Origin: Rhexocercosporidium sp. MPI-PUGE-AT-0058
Taxonomy: Eukaryota; Ascomycota; Leotiomycetes; Helotiales
Direction: 5' to 3'
DNA length: 64,000 bases
Assembly (NCBI GenBank): GCA_020746875.1
Contig: JAGTJL010000025.1
Coordinates: 372,001 to 436,000, forward strand
The notes beneath the pieces were generated by a model. It did no database searches, was not told the DNA's origin, and saw only the letters and a list, made by a program, of their open reading frames with translations. Below, piece after piece: positions 23,282-34,473 of the stretch (its first letter is position 1; each line of letters begins with the position of its first letter). Made by a program: the position numbers and the translations under genes.

Positions 23282-24101
23282 CTTGAGGCTATTCGGAGGG
23301 GTGCCTCTTGAATTGGGAGAGGAGTGCTGTTTGTACGAAAAGAGTGAGGCTTCATCCGTGTGAAGCCACAATCGCGACTTCCGAGTACCATGTCCCTTCC
23401 GAGAAGGACGCTAGAATGGTACGGAGCGGACTAACTAAGGTCCGATATTCTAGCTCTAGTCGAGTGGCAACCAATCATTGGCCACGTGTCGGAACGGCTG
23501 CACGCGGCTGAAGCGGAAGCTGGAAGCGAGGGCGGCGGCACTAGGGCAGGTGACGAGGCGAGGCGAGGGCCGAAGACTTGGCCGTCATCATCAACAACAT
23601 CAAACCTAAGCCTACCTAATTATCTTCTTCGTCTTCTTTCACTCTCACTTACTCACAAAGTACAATTGAACAAGCAGTTACTGCAAGAGGCATCTTCAAT
23701 TCAATATCTGCAGCATTTAAGACTCATTCACTTCTAATCTCCACTGCAGTATTCTATTCTCTTGTCACTCAAATCCCTTTGGCCAAACTTGACCGCTCTC
23801 GGCTTCACCAACTCCCTCCTTGCATTGAGTCACACGCACAAAAAACTTATTGAAACTTGTAAGACATAAATACTTTCTTTAGTTCTTGTTGCCGCTCCTG
23901 TTTCAACTTATCTTTTACATTTGTTTCTCAAAAGGAAAGAAAGGATAAACTCATTCTCTCTTAGAGGAATTCTCAATTAAAGGTCGCTTGCCACCCACTT
24001 TCCTCCTCTCAGACCAAGATAGGCCACCAACATCCAACATCCAACATCCAAACATCAACCCATTACAACTGAATAAACCACCTCGTATCCTACAATACAT
24101 C
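23282..24101. promoter_or_regulatory. Shared promoter region of divergent CLPTM1 and LOG genes
   Basis: An 820-bp divergent intergenic region. It contains CCAAT at 23471-23475, an inverted CCAAT (ATTGG) at 23477-23481 and a CACGTG E-box at 23483-23488. These are consistent with HAP-complex and bHLH sites. The LOG-side half is pyrimidine- and CA-rich leader sequence. Site function is inferred from the motifs only. Confidence 0.4.
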
Positions 24102-25261
24102 ATGGCGTCAGGCGGCGCATCTCCCCCTCTCTCCACGAACGGAACTTCAATCTCTACCTCAGTCTCCGGATCCAACTCACCAAACCCACATAACCTCTTC
24201 AATCTCAATCCAGCCAACATCCTCTCAAGCACCAGTGAGGAAAATGTAGCTCCGACTTCCAATCCATCCGAGACCGAGACTGGTGTGGCCAAGACGAAGA
24301 TCTGTGTGTTCTGTGGTGCGTCACCTGGAAATTCGCCTGCGCATATGGTAAGTCAGCCTGTCCTCAGATTCCTGGTTTCTTGGCACTTTCTCGATGTTCA
24401 AGTAGTATGTTGAGGACTAGATATTATCTGCACTTTCATGTATATTACTCAATCACGAACCTCAAAGTCCCCTCTTCCAATGCTCAAGACCACTTTGCAA
24501 GATTCAAGATATAGACAACACCATCAGAAACCCAAACACAGCTAACACCCATCCCAGGAAGCAGCACGCGCTCTAGCGAGAGTCTTCCACGAGAACAACA
24601 TCTCCCTCGTCTACGGCGGCGGAACAGTAGGACTCATGGGCGAAATAGCACGCACGCTGGTCTCGCTCTCAGGACCATCCTCCGTCCACGGCATCATCCC
24701 CGCTCCTCTCATCAAGGTACATCACAACCTCCCCTTCCCTTCCCTTCCATTTCCCTTCCCTTTCCCTCCTCTTCACTCAAACCCCATCCCGAGCCACAGA
24801 ACCTCAATGTTAACACCAACACCAAGTACGAGCGCGGACCCGATAGCAGCACCTCCGAAACCACATCCGGCACCATCCCCACCCTCTCCATCTACGGCCA
24901 CACCACCGTCGTCAAAGACATGCACACGCGCAAACAACTCATGGCTCGCGAAGTCCTCTCCGGCGGACCGGGAAGCGGTTTCATCGCCCTCTCAGGCGGC
25001 TACGGGACGCTCGAAGAGCTCATGGAAGTCGTGACGTGGAACCAGCTGGGGATCCATGATAGGGGGATCGTGGCGCTGAATGTAGATGGGTATTGGGATG
25101 GCTTGCTGGCGTGGATTGGGAATAGTGTCGAGGCGGGTTTCGTGGGGGAGAAGAATCAGGGGATTATTAGGGAGGCGACATGTGCGGAGGATGCGGTGCA
25201 GGCGTTGAGGGGGTATAGGAATGTCGAGGGGAGGTTTAAGTTGAGTTGGGGGAGTGAGTGA
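24102..25261 (+). CDS. LOG-family protein (nucleoside 5'-monophosphate phosphoribohydrolase-like)
   Basis: There are three exons, 24102-24347, 24558-24716 and 24800-25261, 288 aa. The Rossmann-type core starts at KICVFCGASPGNSPAHM (about residue 66), then splices to EAARALARVFHENNISLVYG and GGTVGLMGEIARTL. The family signature follows as SGGYGTLEELMEVVTWNQLG. LOG enzymes release the free cytokinin base from its riboside monophosphate; they were once annotated as lysine decarboxylases. Here the usual PGGxGTxxE reads SGGYGTLEE, with Ser for Pro. The N-terminal 65 residues are Ser/Thr/Pro/Asn-rich and likely disordered. Intron 2 is strongly pyrimidine-rich (CCTTCCC tracts). Neighbours give no pathway context, so a nucleotide-salvage role is as plausible as cytokinin production. 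Confidence 0.9.
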
Positions 25262-25616
25262 GTACTGAGTAAGGAAATTGGGGGTTAAGAGATGAGAAAG
25301 GAATCGGGAATGGGTAGGCGTACATGGGTATATGCGTGCGTTGAGCACTCTTGACTTGTACCGCGTAGGTAGATAAATCGGTATGGGTAGAACGAGAAAT
25401 TGCAATGATTTTAGACTATTCTTTCATTTTGAAGACATTCTTTCTTTGATGTCCTGAGCTTCTATTGATACACTCATGAGCCAAATTGCTAAATATCAAG
25501 CCCGTCTTCTCGACGAGATGATACGAACCAATGCCCATGCAGCACCCTGCGGCACCAGCCCTCTCAAATCCCATTTTCGATGTCATGTCGTGAACCTTCT
25601 CCAGCCAATCAGACAT
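25262..25616. other. Short spacer between convergent genes
   Basis: Holds the 3' flanks of the LOG gene and PRE5. No feature is seen. Confidence 0.5.
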
Positions 25617-26580
25617 CTACGAATCAACCTCCATGCCCTCCTCACCCTCAGCACCATCAGCCACAAGATCAACCCACTGCTTAACCTCCTGGCCGTCGAA
25701 AAGCTTAAAGCCTTCAATAGCCTTCTCACCCTCCTTCCTCACACCCACAACACCCACACTGCAATTCTCAACCGTCAACTCCTTATCCTGCGCCAAACTC
25801 TCCTTCAAAGCCCTCAACCCATGCTTAACCAACTCCTCTCTCCCACAATCTGCGAAGCTCTCCAGATTACGCTCGAGGTACGTACGAGCCATCTGCGAGC
25901 GCGCACCAATAGCACAAGCCACCATCTCTTGTGTCATGCCGCTGGGCTGGAACTCGAAGAGATGAGGGCCCGTCTCGTCGACACCTGCGATTAGGAGACC
26001 GACGCCGTAAGGCCGCTTGCCGTAGTGTTGGGTGTTGGTCTGGGCGCGGTCGCCGATCGAGGAGACGATTCGCTCGAGGGGGATGGCGCGGCCGTAGGTG
26101 AGGCGCGAGGAGAGGGATTGCTGCTTCATGAAGTTGGAGAGGACGCGGGCGTCGGAGGCGAGGCCTGCGAGTGCGACTCCCATGTGCTCGTCGATGGCGA
26201 TGATCTTCTTTTGGTAGGAGGAGAGTTCTTCGGCGTTGCGCTGAGGGGGTTGTTATGTCAGTGCGTGGCCATGAGAATGGAATGGGTCTCTGAAGATGAA
26301 CATAGAATGCGATGGGTTGCCAGAGGGAGAGGTGTACCTTGATTGCTACCAGAACCGCATGTGTCTTGCTCACAAGACCAACTACTACACTTCCCTGCTT
26401 CACAGCCTCCGACGCATACTCGACCTGGAAGATGCGACCCTGCGGCGAGCTATCAACCATCAATTAGCATTATATTCCTTCAACCTTTTCACTATCCCCC
26501 CGCGTTTGCAGAGAGCTCCAAGCTTGAACGAATGGAACATACAAGGTGACGGAATCGTTGTCGTAGTTATTTCTGAACAT
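25617..26580 (-). CDS. PRE5: 20S proteasome alpha subunit, alpha-6/PSMA1 type
   Basis: There are three exons on the minus strand, 26580-26543, 26449-26338 and 26240-25617, 257 aa. Exon 1 is [12 protein letters not shown]; the splice gives [20 protein letters not shown], the signature of alpha subunits with its gate-forming N-terminal helix. [20 protein letters not shown] follows, then [19 protein letters not shown] and [20 protein letters not shown]. The MFRNNYD start and the acidic tail ([10 protein letters not shown]) fit alpha-6 (yeast Pre5, human PSMA1). Alpha subunits are non-catalytic and form the outer ring of the 20S core. The gene is intact and divergent from VPS55. Length matches the family (about 235-263 aa). 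Confidence 0.95.
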
Positions 26581-27198
26581 GGTTGCGAATGCAGCTGTAG
26601 CTGATATTCAAGTCGCTGATTCGGTACTGTATTGTGCGATCGCAGATTGACTCGAGAACTTGTGGTTTGCGGATTGTAGGTATTGAAGAGAGAGGTGGTG
26701 TGGAGAGTTGTGTTGATGGACAGACGAGACGAGGCAGAGAGGCAGACGCGGTGATGAAGCTCAGATCGAAATAAGGCTGCCGTAAAACGAACAGGGGTAG
26801 CTGTACTTTTATGCCGTAAAGCGTTAGCCGCATTTACTCTTGATTTAGTGTGCGGGTCCAGAGCCGCATGGGCTCAGCCGGCGCAACGTCAGCTCTTGAA
26901 CCGCCGGGGAGCAAGGCAAGATCATCAGCTTCACTTCTCCCTTCAACACTTCAACGCAACAACTCAACGAATAACTCATACCAGACTGTGCCTTTGGTCT
27001 TTGGAGAGATATCGTCTCGACCGGGCCGACAAGAGATTATCTTTGGACAAGGGAATCAGAAGAGAAGCGACGGATAAGACCGGCGGTAATCGCAGGACAG
27101 CTTGATTGCGCATCCCAGCCTCGAGATAAACGAAACACAAAACAGTACCCAGTACAATACCCAAACATCCAGCCAAAGTGCCTCTATCAACCGCCAAA
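26581..27198. promoter_or_regulatory. Shared upstream region of divergent PRE5 and VPS55
   Basis: 618 bp between two divergent start codons must hold both promoters. I did not find a match to the yeast Rpn4/PACE element (GGTGGCAAA) by eye. CA-rich leader sequence precedes VPS55. Confidence 0.4.
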
Positions 27199-27828
27199 AT
27201 GGCCGCAGGCCTCAAAACCATCATCTCGCTCTCCTTCGTATGTCTCCTCCCTCTTCCCCCACCCCACCGGTCCTCCCGATCTCCCCAATCCCAAACCACA
27301 AGTTTTCCTCTAACGCCTCCAACAGGTCCTAGCAATCGGCTTCCTCCTCGTGATCCTCTCCTGCGCGCTCTTCCACCAATACCTCCCCCTCCTCGTCGTA
27401 GCAACCTACATCCTCGCGCCTCTCCCGAACTGGATCTGTGGACGATGCGCCAACCCCGATGATTTCGTTGAGAGTTCCGGGAATGCGGTCGTGGATTTCG
27501 GGAGGTTCTGTACGGGGTTCTTGGTGTTGATGGGAATTGGTACGTTTTGACTTTCTCTTCTTCATTGTCGAGGTCTTGGTCTTGGTTGTGTTTGGGTTGG
27601 GGAAGGGAATGGGGAGCGGATCTTGGCAGGTTGCTCTGCATGGGAGCAGATTCATCAAAGTTGAAAGATATGCTAACACCCTCTCTTCCAACAGCCCTCC
27701 CGGTCCTCCTTGCCCACTCAGGAATCATCCTCTGGTACGCAGCCGTGATGTCCATTGTCGGCGGTGTACTGATCTATGGGACCATCATCGCGTTCGGGAT
27801 GTTCTTTGAAGAGGAATCCGAGTTCTAG
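27199..27828 (+). CDS. VPS55: Vps55 / LEPROT family endosomal membrane protein
   Basis: There are three exons, 27199-27237, 27326-27539 and 27695-27828, 128 aa. The spliced protein reads MAAGLKTIISLSFVLAIGFL, a first membrane segment, then HQYLPLLVVATYILAPLPNW, the conserved block ICGRC and DFGRFCTGFLVLMGI, and last ALPVLLAHSGIILWYAAV followed by MSIVGGVLIYGTIIAFGMFF. The four hydrophobic segments and the ALPxVLAHxxxI block are characteristic. Yeast Vps55 forms a complex with Vps68 and acts in late-endosome to vacuole transport. The length is normal for the family (about 130-140 aa). Exon 1 is only 13 codons, but its join is exact in frame. Confidence 0.93.
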
Positions 27829-28630
27829 TCATCTGTATATGTGAGTAGGCATGACAAGATACGGCATGGAGAGGTTGCAAGGTGGAAGCGTTGCGTGGGA
27901 GAGATAAAACTCTGAACGAGATACGGGAAGTGCGCCTAAGAAAGTGAGATATGGTATGATTTTATGTTCTGAACAGGGCTGAGGGCGAGAAAGAAGGACT
28001 GCAGCCAGGAGATGGGTAGTGTACAAGTGTAGCATATATTTCCCCAGCGAGGCTACTTACATGGTATTTTGAAACGTTTATCATCATTGCTGTCAATAAC
28101 AGGTATATCCCTGACCCGATGAAGCGACTTGATGAATTCAGTCTATATCATTTTCGGTTCATTCGGTCAATTAGCCATATATCTGTCTGCCTATAAATGG
28201 TCTATATTAAAGGTTGAGCTGGGTAGCTACGTATCTAGGTATCTATCGTTGAGTGAAGAGCCCGTGTCTGATCTAGTTGTAACAAACGCCTCTTACCCTA
28301 CCCAGGTATCCATCCGATTTGCTCCGATCTAGTTTGTTGAACTCCATCCTTGATCCCATCTGATCCGTACGTTGAGTACAAATCTTTCCATCCCAGGATT
28401 GCAGGAAGCAAAACACCACGCTTAAACCCCGAACCAACCCGACCTAATTCTACCCGAAAGCCTGTGTAAGAAAAAGCACCGAAATCGAAACTCCAAAGAT
28501 AGGACGAGCAAGCAAGAGTTTGAGTAAGAATGGGAGGGAATAAGAGAGATTTGGAAGTGTGAGACGAGCGGTAGAAGAACAGGAAGAAGAGGAGTCGATG
28601 AAGGAGGGGTGGAGGTGAGGGAGGGAGAGT
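27829..28630. other. Intergenic between convergent genes
   Basis: About 800 bases between the 3' ends of VPS55 and the PABA synthase gene. It is AG-rich near 28500-28620. No coding or RNA feature is seen. Confidence 0.5.
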
Positions 28631-31258
28631 TTAGCGAAACAAACCCAACGTCCCGCTCAACTTCGTCAACATCTCCTCCCTCTCACCAACCGGCGTACTA
28701 AGCGCCGTGACCGCACCCCCAGCACCAATATGCCACGTCTCCTCCCCTCCATCTCCACTCTCCCCTTCTGAGTTTCTATCCTCATCATCCCACTTAAATG
28801 CACACCTGATATTAACACTCCAATCCCCCCTCCCACCCACATCCGCATACCCCACCACACCACTGTACAAACTCCTCTCCTTCCCTTCCTCCACATGCTG
28901 CAAGATTTCACAACTCCTCTTCTTCGGCGCGCCCGTCATACTCCCCGGCGGCAAACTAGCAGCCAGGATATCAAGACCAGTATACCTCTTCCCCTCCGCC
29001 AACTCCATCGCCTCGGTCGACAAATGATGTCTAAGATCTGCTGGGAACGGCGCGGGGATACCAGCACGCACCACTGATATCATCTGGAACACGCTCTTGT
29101 ACTCCTCGACAACCATGAGGCGCGGGACGGAGACGTTGCCTGCGCCGCAGATGCCATGGAGGTCGTGTCGTACGAGGTCGACGATCATGAGGTTTTCGGC
29201 TTTTTCTTTGGGGATTTCGAGGAGAGCTTGGGCTTGTGGAAGTGTGGAGACTGTGGCAGATTTGCGAACGGTGCCTTTCATGGGGCGGAGTTCGCTGGTT
29301 TGGGGGGTGTAGCTGAGAAAACGTTCGGGGGAGGCGGATATGTAGGTGAGGGGTCCGAGGCGGATGTAGGATGCGAAGGGGGCGGGTTGGCGGGTGCGGA
29401 GGGTAGTGTAGAGTGACCAGGAGGAGGAAGTACGGATCTTGACGCGGGTTTGGTCCGTGAGGCAGAGCTCGTAGGAGTCCCCTGCTCGAATGGATGATTG
29501 GCAGGCCAGGACTTTGGATTCGTAGGTGTCGTTGCTGGGAGTATGGATCGAGAGGACAGAGGAAGGGATATTGGGATTTGAGGACGGCTTGGCAGGCTTC
29601 CTTGATTGTGATGTTGCGAATCCAGTGAACATGCTATCTTGATTGTGAAGTTTCGGTCGACAGGGGAGTGTGCTTCCCATCTCAACCATCTTGTCTAGGA
29701 TTTGACGCTTGTTTAAACTGGCCGGGAGATTTGACAAGGCGACTTTAAAGGGATCGTGGCTTTCTTCTGACAAGAAATTTGCTTCTAGCTTCGCAGCGAT
29801 ATCATCCATCCATGCAGAAACCCGAGTAGCTTCGATCTCTGGGGCAAGTCGCTGAATATACATCTTGTTCTTGGCATGGTCAACGACAAGACTCTTTTTG
29901 ACCCAGGTAAAGCAGAGGTCTGGTCGCTGGTGTTGACGTCCTTTCGGATTGGGTGTGACCCTGATGGTCTCAAGTCCCAGCTCATAGGTCGCGTAGCCCA
30001 TGAAACCACCCCAGAATGGAGATTCCAGATTACCATCCTTCAGCCTGTTTTTATCCAGATGTTGGGCTAGGTATGGCCAAATCCCTCCACATGTCGATGC
30101 ATCTATGCTCCTAATTTGCGGTTTGTCGCTGTTAGCTCCAGGATAATATGTCGTGATTATCCCTTGTTCAGCTGTATATTCAACTTTCATGCAGTTCTTG
30201 ATGTCCAGCCCAACAATGGAATATCGCCCTCTAACGTCTGCACCTCCAGCAGATTTCTCATTTGCATTGGATGATTCAAGGAGGATTTGATCTTCTCGCA
30301 TGTCCAGAATAGCTTCAGCGATAGACTGTACAGATACCCGTGCAGGTATATCTATACTGCGAGAATGACAGACGACTTTATTGGTATTGGTACTACCATT
30401 CGTCGGAGTTGCCTCTAACATCCTTTGGCTTTGACTTAGTAAGCTCTCCCGAGTTGCAAATCTCCCTTCGATTTGCCCCTCTAAGTTGATTTGGGTCTGT
30501 CTGTAGTCCGAATTCCAGGACTGAGCCAGTCTGAACCAATTAAGTATGACTTTTTTACTCTCGTCATTGGTGCAAATTGACTCAGGATGGTACTGCAAAG
30601 CCCAAAAAGGTTTCGTTTTGTGGCATACTGCAACCAAAACCCTTTCGTCCATAATCCCCGAATTATTCTCCTCGGCCAAATCATGCTCGACCCAAGCCAA
30701 TGGCAATAGATCCGGGCACTGATTTGTAGCCACCCATTTCGTAGTCTGCCAACATTCTTTAGAGATCGAATCTTGCCCAATATCTGCACACAAGCTCTGG
30801 TAGAGGGTGGCATTGATTTCTCCAACCCCTGCAAATAGACTGTCTGCCCCCAGTGCCCCGGTCTCTCCCGCATGCGTTATGCGCCGAACAATCCCATGCT
30901 GCGGTCCCTTCAACCTCATAACCTTCCCACCGAATTCTAGACACAAACTCTGGAAACCCAAGCAAATACCAAGAACGGGCACCATCTCCTCGTCCGCCAA
31001 TCTCCAAATCCTCCTCATAACGCCCACATCTTTCTTATTAGCCGGATGACCCGGACCAGGGCCGCATACTACCGCTGCATAGTGCCGCAGTTCCTTGTGA
31101 AGGGCCCAATCGCTGGTGAGGGCGGGGTTGTCAATGTGGATTGTACGGACAGAGGCGTCAAGTGTGGTTTCCAGGAGGGAGATTATATTATTGGAGAAGC
31201 TGTCGTAGGCGTCGATGAAGAGGATTAGAGGTTTGGGGATCAGCATTGTTACATGCAA
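28631..31258 (-). CDS. ABZ1: Bifunctional aminodeoxychorismate (PABA) synthase
   Basis: A single intron-less frame encodes 875 aa. It makes 4-amino-4-deoxychorismate from chorismate and glutamine for folate synthesis. The N-terminal glutamine amidotransferase domain has VVCGPGPGHPANKKDVG, the nucleophile loop GICLGFQSLCLEFGG, QHGIVRRITH and the His-Glu pair in LQYHPESIC (about residues 225-233). The C-terminal chorismate-binding PabB domain has GDSYELCLTDQTRV, YISASPERFL, RPMKGTVRKS, LMIVDLVRHDL, LPPGSMTGAPKKRSCEI and IGAGGAVTALSTP. The PIAGTxR-type lysine motif of this subfamily reads PMKGTVR, placing it with aminodeoxychorismate rather than anthranilate synthases. The fused organisation is the normal fungal form (yeast Abz1). 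All key residues appear intact. Confidence 0.95.
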   Translation of the reverse strand: MHVTMLIPKPLILFIDAYDSFSNNIISLLETTLDASVRTIHIDNPALTSDWALHKELRHYAAVVCGPGPGHPANKKDVGVMRRIWRLADEEMVPVLGICLGFQSLCLEFGGKVMRLKGPQHGIVRRITHAGETGALGADSLFAGVGEINATLYQSLCADIGQDSISKECWQTTKWVATNQCPDLLPLAWVEHDLAEENNSGIMDERVLVAVCHKTKPFWALQYHPESICTNDESKKVILNWFRLAQSWNSDYRQTQINLEGQIEGRFATRESLLSQSQRMLEATPTNGSTNTNKVVCHSRSIDIPARVSVQSIAEAILDMREDQILLESSNANEKSAGGADVRGRYSIVGLDIKNCMKVEYTAEQGIITTYYPGANSDKPQIRSIDASTCGGIWPYLAQHLDKNRLKDGNLESPFWGGFMGYATYELGLETIRVTPNPKGRQHQRPDLCFTWVKKSLVVDHAKNKMYIQRLAPEIEATRVSAWMDDIAAKLEANFLSEESHDPFKVALSNLPASLNKRQILDKMVEMGSTLPCRPKLHNQDSMFTGFATSQSRKPAKPSSNPNIPSSVLSIHTPSNDTYESKVLACQSSIRAGDSYELCLTDQTRVKIRTSSSWSLYTTLRTRQPAPFASYIRLGPLTYISASPERFLSYTPQTSELRPMKGTVRKSATVSTLPQAQALLEIPKEKAENLMIVDLVRHDLHGICGAGNVSVPRLMVVEEYKSVFQMISVVRAGIPAPFPADLRHHLSTEAMELAEGKRYTGLDILAASLPPGSMTGAPKKRSCEILQHVEEGKERSLYSGVVGYADVGGRGDWSVNIRCAFKWDDEDRNSEGESGDGGEETWHIGAGGAVTALSTPVGEREEMLTKLSGTLGLFR

Positions 31259-32844
31259 AGGTTGAAGAGGAGGGTAAGGAGGTGAATGAAGGGAAGAGAG
31301 GGAAGAGAGTCATGGAGGGCGCTGGGAAACATTTTGGATGATCCTAGCGGTGGAAGGGGGCAGATTCGCTTCTTTGGGATTAGTGAGGGGTGGCTTGCAT
31401 ACGGAAGCTGTACAGAATGTTTTCATTGTTTTTCTCTACATATATAATCTTCTTATGTTGAAACATCTTTCATATTTCGAATTTTCTGTTACATTATTCG
31501 TAACCGCTTTCTTATTGATATAAGCACTTCAGAAGCCCAACCTTTGCTTCCTTGGATGCCACAGAGTATTTCAACAACGGGCCAAGGCTGCTCTTCTCTT
31601 TAAGACCCATCGGCCACAATAATTGCTATCGTACAACATACCTTGAGGCTCCACAGAGGCGGATATGAGGCCAATTGAAGGTTGCGCAGTTTTGTATTCG
31701 ACTTGTTGTTATATTATTACATATGGCGCATTCAAGCTCCCTGAATAGGGGAGCTTACTGGCGCCATGGTTTTGGTAGTCTTGATTGGGCTCGCTTAACC
31801 AACCAACCATAACCTGCACGACAATTGCACAAGTCAAAATTATTGATTCTGCGCTATTTTCGGTGTTGTTGAATGCCCCGACAGTATGCATGTTCAGTTG
31901 CTGCCCGGGCGTGCTGTGTCACCATTATCCTACATCCGCGGCCAGGTGTCACCTCGCCAGTAGCGGTTGAGTAATATATGTGTGCGTAATTCTCTGGCGG
32001 GGAGTGAGGGATGAAGTTAAAGTTTCCGTTCCCTTGATATCAAATCGTGTTTGCTTGACGTTAACTCCTGATTCTGGATAGTGGGCAGATATTTAGTTGG
32101 GACGAACAATACTGCGGACCGCTATTTGATGCGCCTGCGAACTTGCAACCGTAAATTTTGCGAGCTACTCTTCCATCAAATTCTCTAGGAATTGTAGTTA
32201 TCTCCGCGCTGGTACCGTTAGCTCAGCTCGATCGGCGATGAGTCCATGGTCGGGGTGTGCAAGGCACGCAATTGGACTCAAAAACTACCCAGTGTCTCAG
32301 ATGCTGTCATGACACAATATAAACACTATTCGGAACTTCCAATAGTCGTAGTCATTGGGACAATCGCTTCGTGTTGCGGCTTTTTACATCGCGAATCATG
32401 TTGAAGTCTTCCAGCCTCTCATTTCAGCCCACGACATTCTGCCACAAAGGTGCATGTGAGCGAATGCGATACATCAGACCAAGCACATCCCTCACTCTTT
32501 TACAAATTATTATCAAGGCGGATTCTCGCTACAAATACTTCAATGTCAGTGCAACTTTCATATTCGGGGCTTTTTAAAAACGGAGTCTTCGCCAGAGATC
32601 ATCGTTGCTCCAAAGGCTCTTCACAGGCGGTTCTATTTCCACACACTTTGTGGCATCATATTCCCTTTTAAATTCTTCGCTTACTAGGTTTGGACATATA
32701 TACTGGCTTCGCCCTGGTAGTAATCTGGCTGCCAACATCGGCAAACCCATTCCAAATGGTCTGTGTGTTTGGTGGTCCTAGTTCTTAATCGGGGCCGAAG
32801 GGATCAACATATCTGACTTCTCTCTTGCGGGAGCTGAGACAGCT
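31259..32844. other. Intergenic, no gene recognised
   Basis: About 1.6 kb holding the promoter of the PABA synthase gene and the upstream region of the membrane-protein gene. Short frames only. A TAGCTCAGCTCGATCGG stretch at about 32219 looks like a tRNA A-box but has no matching B-box or fold. Confidence 0.45.
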
Positions 32845-34473
32845 ATGATGATGGACGACAAATTTAAACTAAAGTTTCAAGCACAGCGAGACAAGACATG
32901 GAGCACACTACGAGCATGGTCTATTCTCAGCAAAGTGGTCTATCGTTCTACAACTACCAGGACCAAGATTCGCCTCGGCCGACTCTGGTTTCTCCTCTTC
33001 TTTCTCAGCATCCTGTCTTGGACCTTTGTACTTTCTGGCCTGTCGATGGAGACGTATGCGGGGTTCAAGCCCGGAAAGGTAGCTGGCGCGGATGTTGTCG
33101 GTATCAACGAGCTCACGATGAACAACCGACCCGGGTTTGGATTCATGGAGCGGACCACTGATCAATGGAAGACTCGAGCGTCCGCACAAATTCCTCTTGG
33201 AAGCGCCCTCTACATCCGACCTCACAGCAACATAACTGTCAATGTGTCATCTACAAATATCCTACCCAAGGATGGAGGCTCCGAGATATTCCTCACGTCA
33301 CAAGCAAAATCTCCCGTCACTGGCCGAAGCTGGGGAGCAATTCTTAAGTACAACTGCACCGAAATCCACCAACTGGACCAATTCAGCATACTCAGTCGTC
33401 GACTGAACTCCAAAAACTCAGACTACCTCGGGCGAGATTGGGACAACTCGTCTGACCTGGGATACTTCTATACGCTTTCAGATGGTTCCTCGGTATCTAT
33501 ACTGAGCCAGTTTGCGGCAGGAGGCAATACAAACATCATCGGATTTGCTGAAATTGGAATGAGCACAGGATATGGTAGCATATTGGACAAAACGGAATCT
33601 TGGGGCTACAGTCGCAGCTGCCTGACTTGTGGTGATGGCATATCCGTTCCATCTTATAACGGGCTTGGCGAGGAGGAAGTTCTCGAGTTGGCGTTATGGC
33701 AAGGGTTCAAAAATTCTCCGGGTACGAAAAGCAACTTCGTAGGTGTTAAAAACCCAATCCCAGAGCTACAAAATGAGCATTACCAACCTCAAGATCCATA
33801 TGTCGACACAGGAAGGGCATGGGATGGAAGCATGAGCGCCATTGGGGTTAGATGCACCTCGTCATCTGTCACGGGAACCGCAAAAATCAATGGTTTAGCA
33901 GGAACATTCACGGAATTCGAGCGTCTTGATCCCATAAGCAAGAATACGATCCCGCCCAACATTCCTCGCCTCGGCCTAGGAGTCCCAATGATGATCTTCC
34001 CCGTCAATGAAAGTACAAGAGCGGACTTTCTCAACTACGCGACGCTTCTTGAACCATTTACAACCTTCAAGAATGGCACAGTAAACTACACGATCGTAAG
34101 CAGTGGCCACAATTGGCTTGAGCCTCTTCTCCAAGCCTCGAACAACCTCAACCTTAGTACTACTGCTCAACAATTAGCTTACTACGACACGCTCATGCAA
34201 AGCCCAAATCTCAGAGATACAATCGCATCCGCATACCAGCAATACGCTATTCAACTCATGTTCCAAGGCGCGAGCACTGCCAACGACGTCTGGTATAATC
34301 CGAACATCACTGTCGCGGAGCCGTGGACACTTATTCGCGCGTCTACGACAAGCGTTCCTCCACTTTTCATTCTTGTTACGATGTCGCTCTGGGCGCTTGG
34401 GTGTACGTTCTTGTCTTTGATGTACAGATTCCGGCCGCGCTGGGCGGAGACCTTCGATATCATTTCTTGCTGA
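32845..34473 (+). CDS. Fungal two-TM glycoprotein of unknown function
   Basis: A single open frame encodes 542 aa and begins with three Met codons. A basic cytoplasmic N-terminus (about residues 1-45) is followed by a membrane segment, LWFLLFFLSILSWTFVLSGL, at about residues 47-66. A large presumably lumenal or extracellular domain follows, with many N-glycosylation sequons (NIT, NVS, NCT, NSS, NES, NGT, NYT, NLS). It carries a CLTCGDG Cys pair. A second membrane segment, LFILVTMSLWALGCTFLSLM, lies about 20-40 residues from the C-terminus, followed by a short basic tail. I recognise the general organisation of fungal plasma-membrane proteins of unknown function, but no named domain. The abrupt C-terminus soon after RPRWAETFD could be a truncation. 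No function should be assigned. Confidence 0.75.
   Translation: MMMDDKFKLKFQAQRDKTWSTLRAWSILSKVVYRSTTTRTKIRLGRLWFLLFFLSILSWTFVLSGLSMETYAGFKPGKVAGADVVGINELTMNNRPGFGFMERTTDQWKTRASAQIPLGSALYIRPHSNITVNVSSTNILPKDGGSEIFLTSQAKSPVTGRSWGAILKYNCTEIHQLDQFSILSRRLNSKNSDYLGRDWDNSSDLGYFYTLSDGSSVSILSQFAAGGNTNIIGFAEIGMSTGYGSILDKTESWGYSRSCLTCGDGISVPSYNGLGEEEVLELALWQGFKNSPGTKSNFVGVKNPIPELQNEHYQPQDPYVDTGRAWDGSMSAIGVRCTSSSVTGTAKINGLAGTFTEFERLDPISKNTIPPNIPRLGLGVPMMIFPVNESTRADFLNYATLLEPFTTFKNGTVNYTIVSSGHNWLEPLLQASNNLNLSTTAQQLAYYDTLMQSPNLRDTIASAYQQYAIQLMFQGASTANDVWYNPNITVAEPWTLIRASTTSVPPLFILVTMSLWALGCTFLSLMYRFRPRWAETFDIISC

Noticed and set aside
25476..25994. 172-codon plus-strand frame
   Set aside because: Antisense shadow of the conserved PRE5 exon 3.
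32210..32275. tRNA-like sequence (TAGCTCAGCTCGATCGG resembling an A-box)
   Set aside because: No GGTTCGANNCC-type B-box at the right distance, no acceptor-stem pairing and no anticodon arm could be drawn.
31259..32844. Search for a secondary-metabolite or effector cluster around the PABA synthase
   Set aside because: No polyketide, peptide or terpene synthase and no cluster regulator is present; the PABA gene is the standard folate-pathway fusion.
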